From a virus, in the IMG/VR virus record IMGVR_UViG_3300017963_003027, positions 1 through 27,974 of that record: a stretch of 27,974 bases of DNA; one strand, given 5' to 3'. The position numbers and the translations under genes are program-made. Under the pieces are notes generated by a model, which saw only the letters and a program-made list of their open reading frames with translations, did not search any database and was not told the origin of the DNA. Below are positions 6,641-14,608 of this stretch, piece after piece (position 1 is the first letter of the stretch; each line of letters opens with the position of its first letter).

Positions 6641-7783
6641 ATGAGTAAAAAAACAAAAAAAGAAAACAATAACGAAGTGAGGTTCGAGAGAGTTGAATTG
6701 TTAAATGCTTTGAAATTGGCACAGATGGTGGCGGCAAAAAATTCACCAAAACAGACAACGGAATGTGCGCTCCTGGCAATAAGGGGGAATGAATGTAGTG
6801 TGCGAGCAACAGATTTGGAGGTTGCAATCGAAAAAAAAATTGCCTGCCGGTCTGAAATAAACGAAAAACTTTTTGAGGCTGCGCTGCCGTGCGCCGAGTT
6901 ATACAGGGCGGTGTCGCAGGCCGACGATGATGAGATTGTAATTAGGCACATGAAAGAACACAACGAAATAATCACAATGGACGGGGTTTATCGGTTTAAT
7001 GCGATTGACCCCGCCTTGTTCCCTGACGGTATGTTTGGTTTTAACGTGGACGGTGGGATAGAAATGAAAATCGCCGAGCTGCAGGAGGCAGCCGGTAAAG
7101 TGGTTTGTGCGCTTGATGCCTCGGCTTCAAGCAGATACGCTCTAAATGGTGTGCTGTGGGACAAAGGTATAAGTATGGTAGCGACAAACGGCAGGCATTT
7201 GGCGAAAACCGTATTAAAAAAAGAAACATCAAAGGTGCAAACAAACAAAAGACAAATAATCAGCAAACGAACGGTAGTATTATTATCCCATATTGAGGCG
7301 GATGAAGATGAAGTGTGCAAGGTGGAGTTGGGGGAAAATGGCATATTTATCAAAACAGACAAATTGTATATAACTGGGCCTTTGATAGATGGTAATTTTC
7401 CAAAATATGAAGAGGTGATTCCTGCAGGGTGTGAGCACAGTGTATATTTTGACGCTGAAAGAGTAATTCGCCAGGTTCGGCGGGCGAAGATATTGGAGGG
7501 CGACTATGAAAACGAAAAAAATATTATTATCAGCAGTGAGACTGGCTGTGTAATATTCGATTCCGAGAACCAAAAGTTGGGAACCGCCTCCATGAAAATT
7601 CCCATCGAAAGCGACACAAAGAACGGGGCGGACGATTTTGAAATAGCTGTCAAGAGCAAGCATTTTTTGGCTGCGCTAAAAACATTGGAAAAATTCCGGC
7701 TGGAGGTTACAGATTCAGATAAACCGCTGGTATTAACAGATGATGAGACAACGCATGTTATTATGCCGGTGTCCGGAATATAA
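6641..7783 (+). CDS. dnaN: DNA polymerase III beta subunit (sliding clamp)
   Basis: The 380-aa protein has the length and internal order of a bacterial beta clamp, a ring-shaped dimer that tethers the replicative polymerase to DNA. Recognisable landmarks are SSRYALNGVLWD and MVATNGRHLA in the middle domain, LIDGNFPKYEEVIP (bacterial clamps usually have LIDGxFPDYxxVIP) and the C-terminal VIMPV in place of the usual VMPM. Overall divergence from chromosomal clamps is high, and the N-terminus has about 12 extra lysine-rich residues. ATG 6641 has AAAGGA upstream. A phage-specific clamp would bind the host clamp loader or polymerase, or a phage polymerase encoded outside this window. Confidence 0.9.
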   Translation: MSKKTKKENNNEVRFERVELLNALKLAQMVAAKNSPKQTTECALLAIRGNECSVRATDLEVAIEKKIACRSEINEKLFEAALPCAELYRAVSQADDDEIVIRHMKEHNEIITMDGVYRFNAIDPALFPDGMFGFNVDGGIEMKIAELQEAAGKVVCALDASASSRYALNGVLWDKGISMVATNGRHLAKTVLKKETSKVQTNKRQIISKRTVVLLSHIEADEDEVCKVELGENGIFIKTDKLYITGPLIDGNFPKYEEVIPAGCEHSVYFDAERVIRQVRRAKILEGDYENEKNIIISSETGCVIFDSENQKLGTASMKIPIESDTKNGADDFEIAVKSKHFLAALKTLEKFRLEVTDSDKPLVLTDDETTHVIMPVSGI

Positions 7784-7825
7784 CCATAGATACAGAGGAC
7801 TTAGAGACAAAAGGAGCGCATGAGA

Positions 7826-8587
7826 ATGAGTGTAATTTATGAGCCAAAGGGAAGGGCAAAAGAATATTCGCTGTTGGCGGCCAACCTGTATACCGGCTGT
7901 GCGCATGGTTGCAAATACTGCTGGGCGCCGGGCGTATTGAGAAAAAACGCCGATACGTTTCGCACGGTCATTACCCCGAGAAAAGACTTGCTGGGGCTTG
8001 TCATAGCCGATGCAGCCCGCCTGGCTTGCACCAATAAGCGGGTGCTGCTTTGTTTTACGTGCGACCCGTACCAGCCGCTTGACGATACGCTGCAATTGAC
8101 GCGCAGGGTGATACTAATCCTAAAAAAGCACTCGATACCGATACAGGTCTTGACAAAAGGCGGTATGCGTGCGGCGCGAGATTTTGACCTGTACGATAAA
8201 TACGATGCGTTTGCAACTACGATGACTTTTTTGGACCCGGCCCTTTCGGCCGAGTGGGAGCCGGGGGCGGCCCTGCCCGCCGAGCGCATCGATGCGATAA
8301 AGACGGCGAAGGAAAAGGGCCTGCAAACTTGGGTGTCGCTGGAGCCGGTGATCGACTCGGCGCAGTCGTTAGAGATTATCAAACAGACGCATGAGTTTGT
8401 GGACCACTATAAAATCGGCAAGTGGAACCACGATGCGCGGGCCAAAAAAATCGATTGGCGGGCGTTCGGCAAGATGGCAATTTCCTTATGTGAAGAATAC
8501 GGGAAAACTTACTACGTAAAAAGAGACTTGGCGAGGTATCTTAATAATTGGCCGTTTACGAATACTGATACGAGGATAATTAAATGA
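7826..8587 (+). CDS. Radical SAM protein, SPL/Rv2578c-like
   Basis: Starting at ATG 7826 (AAAGGAG 9 bases upstream; ATG 7820 is too close to that SD), the 253-aa protein has a radical SAM cluster motif, TGCAHGCKYCW, of the form Cx3Cx2C, which binds a 4Fe-4S cluster and SAM. Downstream segments fit the COG1533/spore-photoproduct-lyase group: LLCFTCDPYQPLD, IQVLTKGGMRAARD, TTMTFLD, a WEPGAALPAERIDAIKTA helix, and WVSLEPVID. Proteins of this group include DNA photoproduct repair enzymes, but most members, including phage ones, have no proven substrate. The stop overlaps the terminase small subunit start (ATGA), so it is cotranscribed with packaging genes. Confidence 0.88.
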   Translation: MSVIYEPKGRAKEYSLLAANLYTGCAHGCKYCWAPGVLRKNADTFRTVITPRKDLLGLVIADAARLACTNKRVLLCFTCDPYQPLDDTLQLTRRVILILKKHSIPIQVLTKGGMRAARDFDLYDKYDAFATTMTFLDPALSAEWEPGAALPAERIDAIKTAKEKGLQTWVSLEPVIDSAQSLEIIKQTHEFVDHYKIGKWNHDARAKKIDWRAFGKMAISLCEEYGKTYYVKRDLARYLNNWPFTNTDTRIIK

Positions 8588-9150
8588 AAGATAAGTTCAT
8601 AGAGAGTAAAGTTGACCAAAAAAAGACTACAAAGAAAAAACAAAATAAAAATCAGAAAGTTCAAAATGATAAACCTTTTGTAACGCAGGCTGATTTTAAC
8701 AGCCAGGCCGAGGCGGCCAGGTATGCCGACGTCAGTACCCGGACTATAAGGGCGTGGAAGTCGCGGGGGATGCCGGTTATTGATTTGGGCGGCGGCAAGG
8801 TAGGTTATAACAAACAAATGCTCGACAAGTTTAAGCGGATGAACGAGGGTGATGAACTAAATAAACAATTAAAGACACAAGAGATTGGGTTTAAGGATGT
8901 CAAAAGGCAGTTGGCCCTGATACAGTTGAAGGAAAAGCAGGGCTTATTAGTGCCGGTTGAGCAGGTTGAGACCCAGCAGGTTGAAAGGATACTGGCGGTC
9001 AAACGAGCGATGCTTGGAATGGTTCGGAAATTGCCGCCGAGACTGAAGGGGCGCTCGATACAGCAGATGAGTAAGGTTATTCGAGATGAGGTATATTATA
9101 TATTAAATACATTTGCCGGGAAAGAAATAAAAACTAAAAGAAAAAACTAA
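8584..9150 (+). CDS. Terminase small subunit (Nu1-like)
   Basis: The 188-aa protein has a lysine-rich N-terminus and a helix-turn-helix at 40-65 (SQAEAARYADVSTRTIRAW, then GMPV), the winged DNA-binding fold of lambda Nu1. Helical segments follow (LALIQLKEKQGLLVPVEQVE), typical of this family, which recognises the phage cos/pac site and guides the large subunit. It lies immediately before the GpA-like large subunit. Its TAA stop at 9148-9150 is in the same frame as the large-subunit reading frame. The start is the ATGA overlap with the radical SAM gene. Confidence 0.87.
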   Translation: MKDKFIESKVDQKKTTKKKQNKNQKVQNDKPFVTQADFNSQAEAARYADVSTRTIRAWKSRGMPVIDLGGGKVGYNKQMLDKFKRMNEGDELNKQLKTQEIGFKDVKRQLALIQLKEKQGLLVPVEQVETQQVERILAVKRAMLGMVRKLPPRLKGRSIQQMSKVIRDEVYYILNTFAGKEIKTKRKN

Positions 9151-9240
9151 ACTATCGTTGTCGCACAAAAAAAATCATGGAAAAAATTCAAGTGGAAGCC
9201 GCTTGAGCGGTCGGCGTGGGAGCCGCCACCCGATATTACG

Positions 9241-11094
9241 GTGTCTGGATGGGCGGACGCCAACCGCCGCGTGGTAACGGGCGCAGAGCAGGGGCCGTGG
9301 CGGACGGACAGGGTACCGTACCTGAAAGATGTTATGGATGCTTATATCGACCCGGAGGTCGAGGAAATAACCATTACAGGGCCGGCCCAGTGCGCGAAAA
9401 CCGAGGCGGTGATTAATATGATGCTTTACAGTATCGATTGTGACCCGGTGCCGTGCCTGTATATTACCGATACCGATGCAAACAGTAATTATATATCAGA
9501 CGACAGATTAGAACCGACCATACTCGGTACGCCGGCAACGGCAAGGCACGTTACCGGCAGGCCGTGGGATATGAGTTCAAAGGAAAAGCGGCTTAACAGA
9601 ATGAGTATCTATTTCGGCTCGTCGCAAAGTGTTTCGAGCCTGGTGTCAAAGGCGATAGGCCGGTTGTTTGTCGATGAAACGGACAAATATAAATACACGG
9701 TCGGCCGGGAGGGCAACCCCATCCGGATGGCGATGCGAAGGGGCCAGACCTTCCAGGCGGCCGGCTATTTTAAGGTGGTGTATTTGTGTACGCCTACGAC
9801 GGAAGACGGTTTTATTAACCAATCTTACGAAAAGTCAAACAAGCTCCAGTATTTTACACCCTGCCCGAGGTGCGGTGAATTTATCAGGATGGAATTTGGC
9901 CAGTTGAAAGTAGAGCCGGCGAAGATGCGGGATGCGGATATTATCAGAAAAAAAGAATGTGTTTATTATGAATGCCGGTTATGCGGCGGCAGAATCGAAC
10001 AATATGAGCGGTTTGATATGACAGACGCCGGTGTGTGGGTGCCGGAAGGGCTTAAAATAGATGCCGGCGGCGATTATATTTTATTTGACGCGAAGGGTCG
10101 GCGGGTGATGGCGAGCGGAAGGCCGAAACGAGGGCGGCGGCATGTCGGTTTCTGGATAGGCGAGATGATAAGCCCGTGGATACCGTGGCATGAGATGACG
10201 GCGGAATGGTTCGAGAAGAATACACCGGAGGGAATAGCGCTCGGCGAACTTCGGGAGTTCAAAAACCAAGTGCTGGCGCAGGTATGGACCGAGGAGGCAA
10301 TTGACATTGAGCGGCATAAACTCGCCGAGCACATCGGGGACTTCAGCAAAGCGACCGTGCCTTCCGATTGCAAGGTATTAATCGGCTCGGCCGATTATCA
10401 CAAAGGCCACGCCGGCAATATTACTATTGTTTACGAGGTCCGCGGTTTCGGTTACGAGGGCCGAAACTGGGTCGTATCGAGCGGCAGCCTGACGAGTTGG
10501 GAGGCGTTTGAGAACGTGGTGCTAAACGCCCCCTGGGAATGGAGCGACCCGGATAAGACCGACAAGAACCTGACTGTTCGTATCGTCTTTGTCGATGCAA
10601 GTTTTGGTTCGCCGGATGTGTTCGATTTCTGCCTGCGGCACCCGGGCAGGTGCTGCCCTGTCCGCGGCAAACAATATCAAAGATCGCCTGTGATTGCAAC
10701 CGGTCTTGAAAAAACTGCGCACAAAAGATTTCAGAACCGAGGACTGATTTTGTATTGGGTGGACACCACTTTTTTCAAAAACCAGGTTACCGGCTGGGCC
10801 GCCGCCGAGCCGGGCGACAAGAGACAGACCGAATATTACGCCGAGATACCGGACACGTATTTCACTGAATTTACGAACGAGCACCGCGTAAAAGAGCGCG
10901 ACAAAAAGACGGGGCAGGTCAAGTTTGTATGGCGACCGGTCGTTGGTGGCCGCCCGACTCACCACCTCGACACGGCGGTTTATGCCGCGGCGGCGGCGTT
11001 CCATCTGGGCGTTTACCGGATGAGACCGCCAAGGCCAACGACAAAAGGTCCGCAAAAACCAAAAACCAAACGGAAGATAAGAACTAAGTATTAG
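9241..11094 (+). CDS. Terminase large subunit (GpA-like)
   Basis: Using GTG 9241, the first canonical start, the protein is 617 aa. Walker A is GPAQCAKTE (47-55), a variant of the GpA motif; Walker B is LFVDET (142-147). Paired cysteines at 208/211 and 245/248 form a zinc ribbon. The C-terminal nuclease has aspartates D385 (SADYHKGH), D452 (VFVDASFG) and D577 (HHLDTAVYA). It packages DNA into the capsid with ATP and cuts it. The GTG has no SD, and the frame is open upstream to the small-subunit stop. That upstream stretch would encode protein-like sequence (WKPLERSAWEPPPDIT), so the true N-terminus is probably longer. Confidence 0.95.
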   Translation: MSGWADANRRVVTGAEQGPWRTDRVPYLKDVMDAYIDPEVEEITITGPAQCAKTEAVINMMLYSIDCDPVPCLYITDTDANSNYISDDRLEPTILGTPATARHVTGRPWDMSSKEKRLNRMSIYFGSSQSVSSLVSKAIGRLFVDETDKYKYTVGREGNPIRMAMRRGQTFQAAGYFKVVYLCTPTTEDGFINQSYEKSNKLQYFTPCPRCGEFIRMEFGQLKVEPAKMRDADIIRKKECVYYECRLCGGRIEQYERFDMTDAGVWVPEGLKIDAGGDYILFDAKGRRVMASGRPKRGRRHVGFWIGEMISPWIPWHEMTAEWFEKNTPEGIALGELREFKNQVLAQVWTEEAIDIERHKLAEHIGDFSKATVPSDCKVLIGSADYHKGHAGNITIVYEVRGFGYEGRNWVVSSGSLTSWEAFENVVLNAPWEWSDPDKTDKNLTVRIVFVDASFGSPDVFDFCLRHPGRCCPVRGKQYQRSPVIATGLEKTAHKRFQNRGLILYWVDTTFFKNQVTGWAAAEPGDKRQTEYYAEIPDTYFTEFTNEHRVKERDKKTGQVKFVWRPVVGGRPTHHLDTAVYAAAAAFHLGVYRMRPPRPTTKGPQKPKTKRKIRTKY

Positions 11095-11106
11095 AAAGGA
11101 TTGAAG

Positions 11107-11334
11107 ATGTCAAAAAAACAAAAGACAGAAATCAAAAAACAGAAAACAAATATTGAAACTCAGGAACCGGCAAAGAAAAAAAAAGATGTGTATTCATTTC
11201 CGACAAAGAGTCGGTGCCCACGATGCGGCAGCACAGACACGCTGGCACTGAGCACGAATGGCGACAGACAATATCGCCGGTGTCAAATGGCTGTTTGTAA
11301 ATGGCGGTATGCCGTTCGGGGCAAAAAGATTTAG
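11107..11334 (+). CDS. Zinc-ribbon protein
   Basis: ATG 11107 follows AAAGGA with a proper spacer; an in-frame TTG at 11101 is less likely. The 75-aa product has a lysine-rich N-terminal half and a zinc ribbon of the form CPRCGSTDT...RRCQMAVCKWRY, giving C-x2-C and C-x5-C pairs. Small zinc-ribbon genes are common next to terminase genes in lambda-like phages and may regulate late transcription or bind DNA. It precedes a 199-bp noncoding gap holding repeats, a promoter-like sequence and a terminator. Confidence 0.75.
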   Translation: MSKKQKTEIKKQKTNIETQEPAKKKKDVYSFPTKSRCPRCGSTDTLALSTNGDRQYRRCQMAVCKWRYAVRGKKI

Positions 11335-11337
11335 ATC

Positions 11338-11386
11338 CCGATTTTTACAGATATGTAAAAATTTTATACCGATTTTTACAGATATG
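11338..11386 (+). repeat. 18-bp direct repeat and palindrome upstream of a promoter-like site
   Basis: CCGATTTTTACAGATATG occurs at 11338-11355 and again at 11369-11386, 31 bp apart (about three helical turns). The first copy overlaps a perfect inverted repeat ATTTTTAC (11341-11348) and GTAAAAAT (11355-11362). This arrangement resembles an operator or activator site for the promoter-like sequence that follows. Confidence 0.6.
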
Positions 11387-11417
11387 GAAAGATTTTCGGA
11401 AAAACCCAAGATTTTTA

Positions 11418-11444
11418 TTGAAAAGACTCTGATTATGCTATGAT
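11418..11444 (+). promoter_or_regulatory. Sigma70-type promoter candidate with extended -10
   Basis: TTGAAA (11418-11423) and TATGAT (11439-11444) are separated by 15 bases. A TG dinucleotide one base before the -10 makes it TGCTATGAT, an extended -10 that can offset the short spacer. It lies in the gap before the gpW-position gene, and a terminator starts 32 bases downstream. Confidence 0.5.
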
Positions 11445-11449
11445 AGAGT

Positions 11450-11520
11450 TGTAACGTTTACAGGTAAAAGATATTTGGCCGGCTGTGCGGAGCCGCTCCT
11501 CTCACAGCTCGGCCTTTTTT
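11450..11520 (+). ncRNA. Candidate small RNA of about 70 nt
   Basis: A promoter-like TTGAAA/TGCTATGAT pair and the intrinsic terminator would together produce an RNA of about 70 nt ending in the long hairpin. No open reading frame with a ribosome site lies within it. It could be a true sRNA, or the leader of late mRNA with an attenuator or antitermination site. The evidence is the layout alone. Confidence 0.35.
11477..11520 (+). terminator. Strong intrinsic terminator ahead of the gpW-position gene
   Basis: The left arm GGCCGGCTGTG (11477-11487) pairs with CACAGCTCGGCC (11503-11514), leaving one bulged base. The loop can itself pair GGAG with CTCC. Six T follow at 11515-11520. The next gene's ATG is only 14 bases later, so transcription from upstream must pass this site or restart downstream. 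Confidence 0.85.
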
Positions 11521-11533
11521 ATTGGTTGAAATT

Positions 11534-11806
11534 ATGGCAATTACAAGTTCGTCAACTCGCGCAGAGGTACTGGCGCAGTATAACAACAATCTCGCGTGGG
11601 ACGGCAATCCGGCAAAGGCTGCACTTGCACTGGAGGCGATTCGATGGCTTTTAGTAAATCGGCCGCAGAGTATTTCAATGGGCGATAAAGGTCAGATAGA
11701 TTATGAATCGCTGGACAAACAGGCCAACGAGCTTAAAAAATTTATCAACACCAATGGTAGTGCGGTAAACCGTGTTTCGTTTGTTAAGGGCAGGGCCTTG
11801 GCATGA
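11534..11806 (+). CDS. gpW-position head-tail joining-like protein
   Basis: The 90-aa protein lies between the terminase and portal genes, where lambda has gpW. It is helical at both ends (STRAEVLAQYNNNL, KAALALEAIRWLL) with a short turn region (SISMGDKGQIDYESLDK) before ANELKKFI. That fits the gpW pattern of helices around a small beta hairpin, although it is longer than lambda gpW (68 aa). ATG 11534 has no clear SD and sits 14 bases after a terminator. It ends in an ATGA overlap with the portal gene. If it is not gpW, it is an uncharacterised conserved neighbour of portal genes. Confidence 0.7.
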   Translation: MAITSSSTRAEVLAQYNNNLAWDGNPAKAALALEAIRWLLVNRPQSISMGDKGQIDYESLDKQANELKKFINTNGSAVNRVSFVKGRALA

Positions 11807-13293
11807 GAGACAAGACCATCAGAATTGATGATGTAAGACGGGGCACATATACGGCCCTGGGGTACAGGTCCGCCCGGGTTGCATCGGAGGAGGGGAGGGC
11901 GTATTCGGCCGGTTCGGGGGCGGCACACGCAGAGTACGACCGGGCAAAACTCATCAACCAATCCCGCAGTTTTATAAGGGACAACGCTATTTATAAGGGC
12001 ATGATTGAACGGGCTGTGAATTATATAATCGGCAACGGCTTTACGCTGCAAATGGGCAGTAAAAGCAAAAAGTATAATGAAAAAGCCGAATCGCTCTGGC
12101 GCCAGGCACACCGCCGGCCGGAAAAAAGACAACTCTTAACCGGCAGGAAAGTAGATCGCATGGTGTGCCGTGAGCCGTTGGTTTGCGGCGACACCGGCGT
12201 CATAAAGGTAAGGGGGGGGCTTATACAACTGATAGAGGCCGAGCAGATAGCGGGTAAGCGAAGCGAGGCGCCGGATGGCGTCAAAAAAGACCAATATGGA
12301 AAGCCGATGGAATTTTATGTTTCTGCCTATAATAATCGCGGCAGATTGCAAACCAACGCACCAACAGCATACAGTCCGGTAGATTTCCTTTTTATCACGG
12401 ACCCCGACAGGCCATCAGCAACGAGGGGTGTACCCCCCTGCCAATCGGTTTTCCCGATGTTGCATCGGATAAACGACGTTTGCGATTCGGAGGCGATAGC
12501 CTGGCAACTGCTCGCACACATGGCGATTGCCATCACCCGCGAGGAAGGTCCGGAAAAGGCTTGGGGCGAAAGCAAGGCGGACCCGAACAAAGAAGGAACC
12601 GACACATCCGGCGAACTTACAACTCGATTGACGGAGTTGGATTACGCTTTGGTATTTCATGCCAGACCCGGCGAAACGGTTTCTGGTATCGACAGAAACA
12701 TCCCAGGCAGAAATTTTTCGGAAAGCCTTCGGATTTTTCTCCGGCTGCTCGGCCTGCCCTTGGGTTTGCCGCTCGAATTGATTTTGCTTGACTGGACCAA
12801 AAGCAATTATTCGCAGAGTCGAGCGGTATTGGAACAGGCATATCAATCATTTATTGGCTGGCAGCAGTCGCTTGATGACGAGTATTACAGGCCTCTCTTA
12901 GAATGGCGTATAAATCTGTGGCAAAAGGCCGGTTTAATTGAGAAGCGATCTGACGGAAAGAAGCACGGGTGGATCAAGCCGACTTTCCCGTGGATAGATC
13001 AATTAAAAGAAGTACAGGCGTATTCCGCTAAGGTTGAAAGGGGATTCTCTACTCATACCCAAGTTTGTAAATCTCTCAATGCTGACCGCGAAGACATAGT
13101 AACCGTTAGAGATGCCGAGATTCGGGATGCGATTAAGAGAACCCAAAAAATAGAGACCGACACCGGCGTCAAGGTGCCGTGGCAGATATTTTGCGGACTA
13201 GAAGCAAGCGTGGCCCCGAAAAAATCAAAAGACAAAGAAGATGCCGGGGCCGATGAAGATGACCGGAAAAAAGAGGATGACAAAAATGAATAA
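11803..13293 (+). CDS. Portal protein (lambda gpB family)
   Basis: The 496-aa length and position fit a lambda-type portal, the dodecameric ring through which DNA enters the head. The N-terminal segment (RSFIRDNAIYKGMIERAVNYIIGNGF) is the classic start of this family, in which residues arrived at before DNA injection form the first clip. Further family signs are PPCQSVFPMLHRINDVCDSEAIAWQLLA, LGLPLGLPLELILLDWTKSNYSQSRAVLEQAYQSF (the conserved SNYSxxR stretch) and EYYRPLLEWRINLW. The C-terminus is highly charged (KKSKDKEDAGADEDDRKKEDDK). It begins at the ATGA overlap and its end overlaps the protease start. A run of 8 G lies at 12212-12219. Confidence 0.95.
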   Translation: MRDKTIRIDDVRRGTYTALGYRSARVASEEGRAYSAGSGAAHAEYDRAKLINQSRSFIRDNAIYKGMIERAVNYIIGNGFTLQMGSKSKKYNEKAESLWRQAHRRPEKRQLLTGRKVDRMVCREPLVCGDTGVIKVRGGLIQLIEAEQIAGKRSEAPDGVKKDQYGKPMEFYVSAYNNRGRLQTNAPTAYSPVDFLFITDPDRPSATRGVPPCQSVFPMLHRINDVCDSEAIAWQLLAHMAIAITREEGPEKAWGESKADPNKEGTDTSGELTTRLTELDYALVFHARPGETVSGIDRNIPGRNFSESLRIFLRLLGLPLGLPLELILLDWTKSNYSQSRAVLEQAYQSFIGWQQSLDDEYYRPLLEWRINLWQKAGLIEKRSDGKKHGWIKPTFPWIDQLKEVQAYSAKVERGFSTHTQVCKSLNADREDIVTVRDAEIRDAIKRTQKIETDTGVKVPWQIFCGLEASVAPKKSKDKEDAGADEDDRKKEDDKNE

Positions 13294-14608
13294 TGCGGTT
13301 TTAGCACAGTTTCAAAAGCAGGCATGGGCAATGGAGCCGAGCGCTCTCAGCGCCCTTGTGTTGCGACTGGCCGAAATATCGCAATCGCCGCTGGTTTCGG
13401 TTAACGTAGGCAAAACAGAAGCAACGCTGCGCGTAGAAAACGGCGTCGCGGTGATACCGATAAAAGGTGTATTGATGAATGAGGTGCCGTCGTTTTTCAG
13501 GTGGTTCGGAATCGAAGCAACCTCTTATAACGACATCAGAAACCAGGTAAACAAAGCCGTCGGCGAGAAAAAGATAAGGTCTATATTGCTCGACGTTGAT
13601 TCGCCTGGCGGCGAGGTCGGCGGCGTGCTTGAAACGGCCGATGTGATTGTAAATGCACGCGAAAAAAAGAAGGTAACAGCACAGGTCGGCGACATCGGAT
13701 TTTCCGGTGCTTATTGGTTGTTGAGCCAGGCGAAACAAATAATAACGGGAGCCAACAGCGGGGTCGGCTCGATAGGTGTTTACACGGTTTTTGCGGACTT
13801 TTCAAAAAACGCCGAAAGCGCCGGGGTAAAGGTACACGTTATTCGCTCGGGAGATTTGAAGGGTATGGGCGTTTTAGGCGCCGAGATCAGCGCCGGGCAA
13901 ATAGACAATATGCAAAAGTACATAAACGGCCTGGCCGAAAATTTTATTAAGTCAGTTGCAAACGGCCGGGGCAAGCCGGTCGGGGAAGTAAGGGAATGGG
14001 CGACCGGCCAGATATGGATAGCCAAGGAAGCAAAATTGTTGGGGCTTGTCGATAAGATTCGAAATGCAAGCTCGTTGACGAATAAAAACACTACAAAATC
14101 AGAAGGAGTAAATACCATGGATAATGAACGAACAGGGGCCGGGCAAGACGCAGCCGCAGGTAAGGAAACCACAACTGATTTGGTTTTGGCTTCGCAGCCG
14201 ACTGCGACAAATGAGCGAGAAAGGTTCGCGGCCTTAAAGTCGGCCTTCCCGGACGATTTGGAGTTTGCGGTAGCCCAGTATGAGTCCGGCGCGACTGTTG
14301 AGCAGGCGAAGGCGGCTTACGCCGAAGTGTTACGGCAACGATTAGCCGAAAGCAAAGAAGAAAATCTGGCGCTGAAATCCAAACTCGACAGTCAGGCAAA
14401 AGCTTCGACCGAAGATGAAGGCGCCGACGCCGTTAAACATAACGAGGCGGCGACCGGCGATGGTGCGGACTTCATGGGTGTAGCAAAGGCCCTGGCTAAA
14501 GACGAAAAAATCAGCATGACCGAGGCCATGAAAAAGGTTGCAAAAGAGCAACCTGAGTTGCACGATAAATGGAAGGCAAGTATCCGACCTATCCGGCAAA
14601 AGCGCTGA
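13286..14608 (+). CDS. S49-family capsid protease with C-terminal scaffold (lambda C-like)
   Basis: ATG 13286, inside the portal's last codons and preceded by GAGG, gives 440 aa. The N-terminal domain is an S49 (SppA/ClpP-like) peptidase: GVAVIPIKGVL, DSPGGEVGG, the nucleophile S140 in GFSGAYW and the general-base lysine K192 in SGDLKGMG, with the 52-residue separation known for this Ser-Lys dyad. It would process head proteins during maturation. From residue 278 the protein is acidic, alanine-rich and helical, typical of scaffold. An internal ATG with a strong SD marks a nested scaffold product, as in lambda C/Nu3. The segment AEVLRQRLAESKEENLALKSKL looks like a coiled coil. Confidence 0.93.
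   Translation: MNNAVLAQFQKQAWAMEPSALSALVLRLAEISQSPLVSVNVGKTEATLRVENGVAVIPIKGVLMNEVPSFFRWFGIEATSYNDIRNQVNKAVGEKKIRSILLDVDSPGGEVGGVLETADVIVNAREKKKVTAQVGDIGFSGAYWLLSQAKQIITGANSGVGSIGVYTVFADFSKNAESAGVKVHVIRSGDLKGMGVLGAEISAGQIDNMQKYINGLAENFIKSVANGRGKPVGEVREWATGQIWIAKEAKLLGLVDKIRNASSLTNKNTTKSEGVNTMDNERTGAGQDAAAGKETTTDLVLASQPTATNERERFAALKSAFPDDLEFAVAQYESGATVEQAKAAYAEVLRQRLAESKEENLALKSKLDSQAKASTEDEGADAVKHNEAATGDGADFMGVAKALAKDEKISMTEAMKKVAKEQPELHDKWKASIRPIRQKR
14117..14608 (+). CDS. Nested scaffold protein (Nu3-like)
   Basis: An AGAAGGAG ribosome site at 14101-14108 lies 8 bases before an in-frame ATG at 14117, near the end of the protease domain. Translation from it gives 163 aa: acidic, rich in alanine, glutamate and lysine, predicted to be helical, and ending in a basic tail (ASIRPIRQKR). 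In lambda, Nu3 is made in this way from the 3' part of C and guides capsid assembly before being degraded. The position, composition and SD make the same arrangement likely here. Confidence 0.75.
   Translation: MDNERTGAGQDAAAGKETTTDLVLASQPTATNERERFAALKSAFPDDLEFAVAQYESGATVEQAKAAYAEVLRQRLAESKEENLALKSKLDSQAKASTEDEGADAVKHNEAATGDGADFMGVAKALAKDEKISMTEAMKKVAKEQPELHDKWKASIRPIRQKR

Noticed and set aside
13241-13285. Upstream start codon for the S49 protease at 13241
   Set aside because: It lies deep in the portal's charged tail with no SD; ATG 13286 has GAGG at the right distance.
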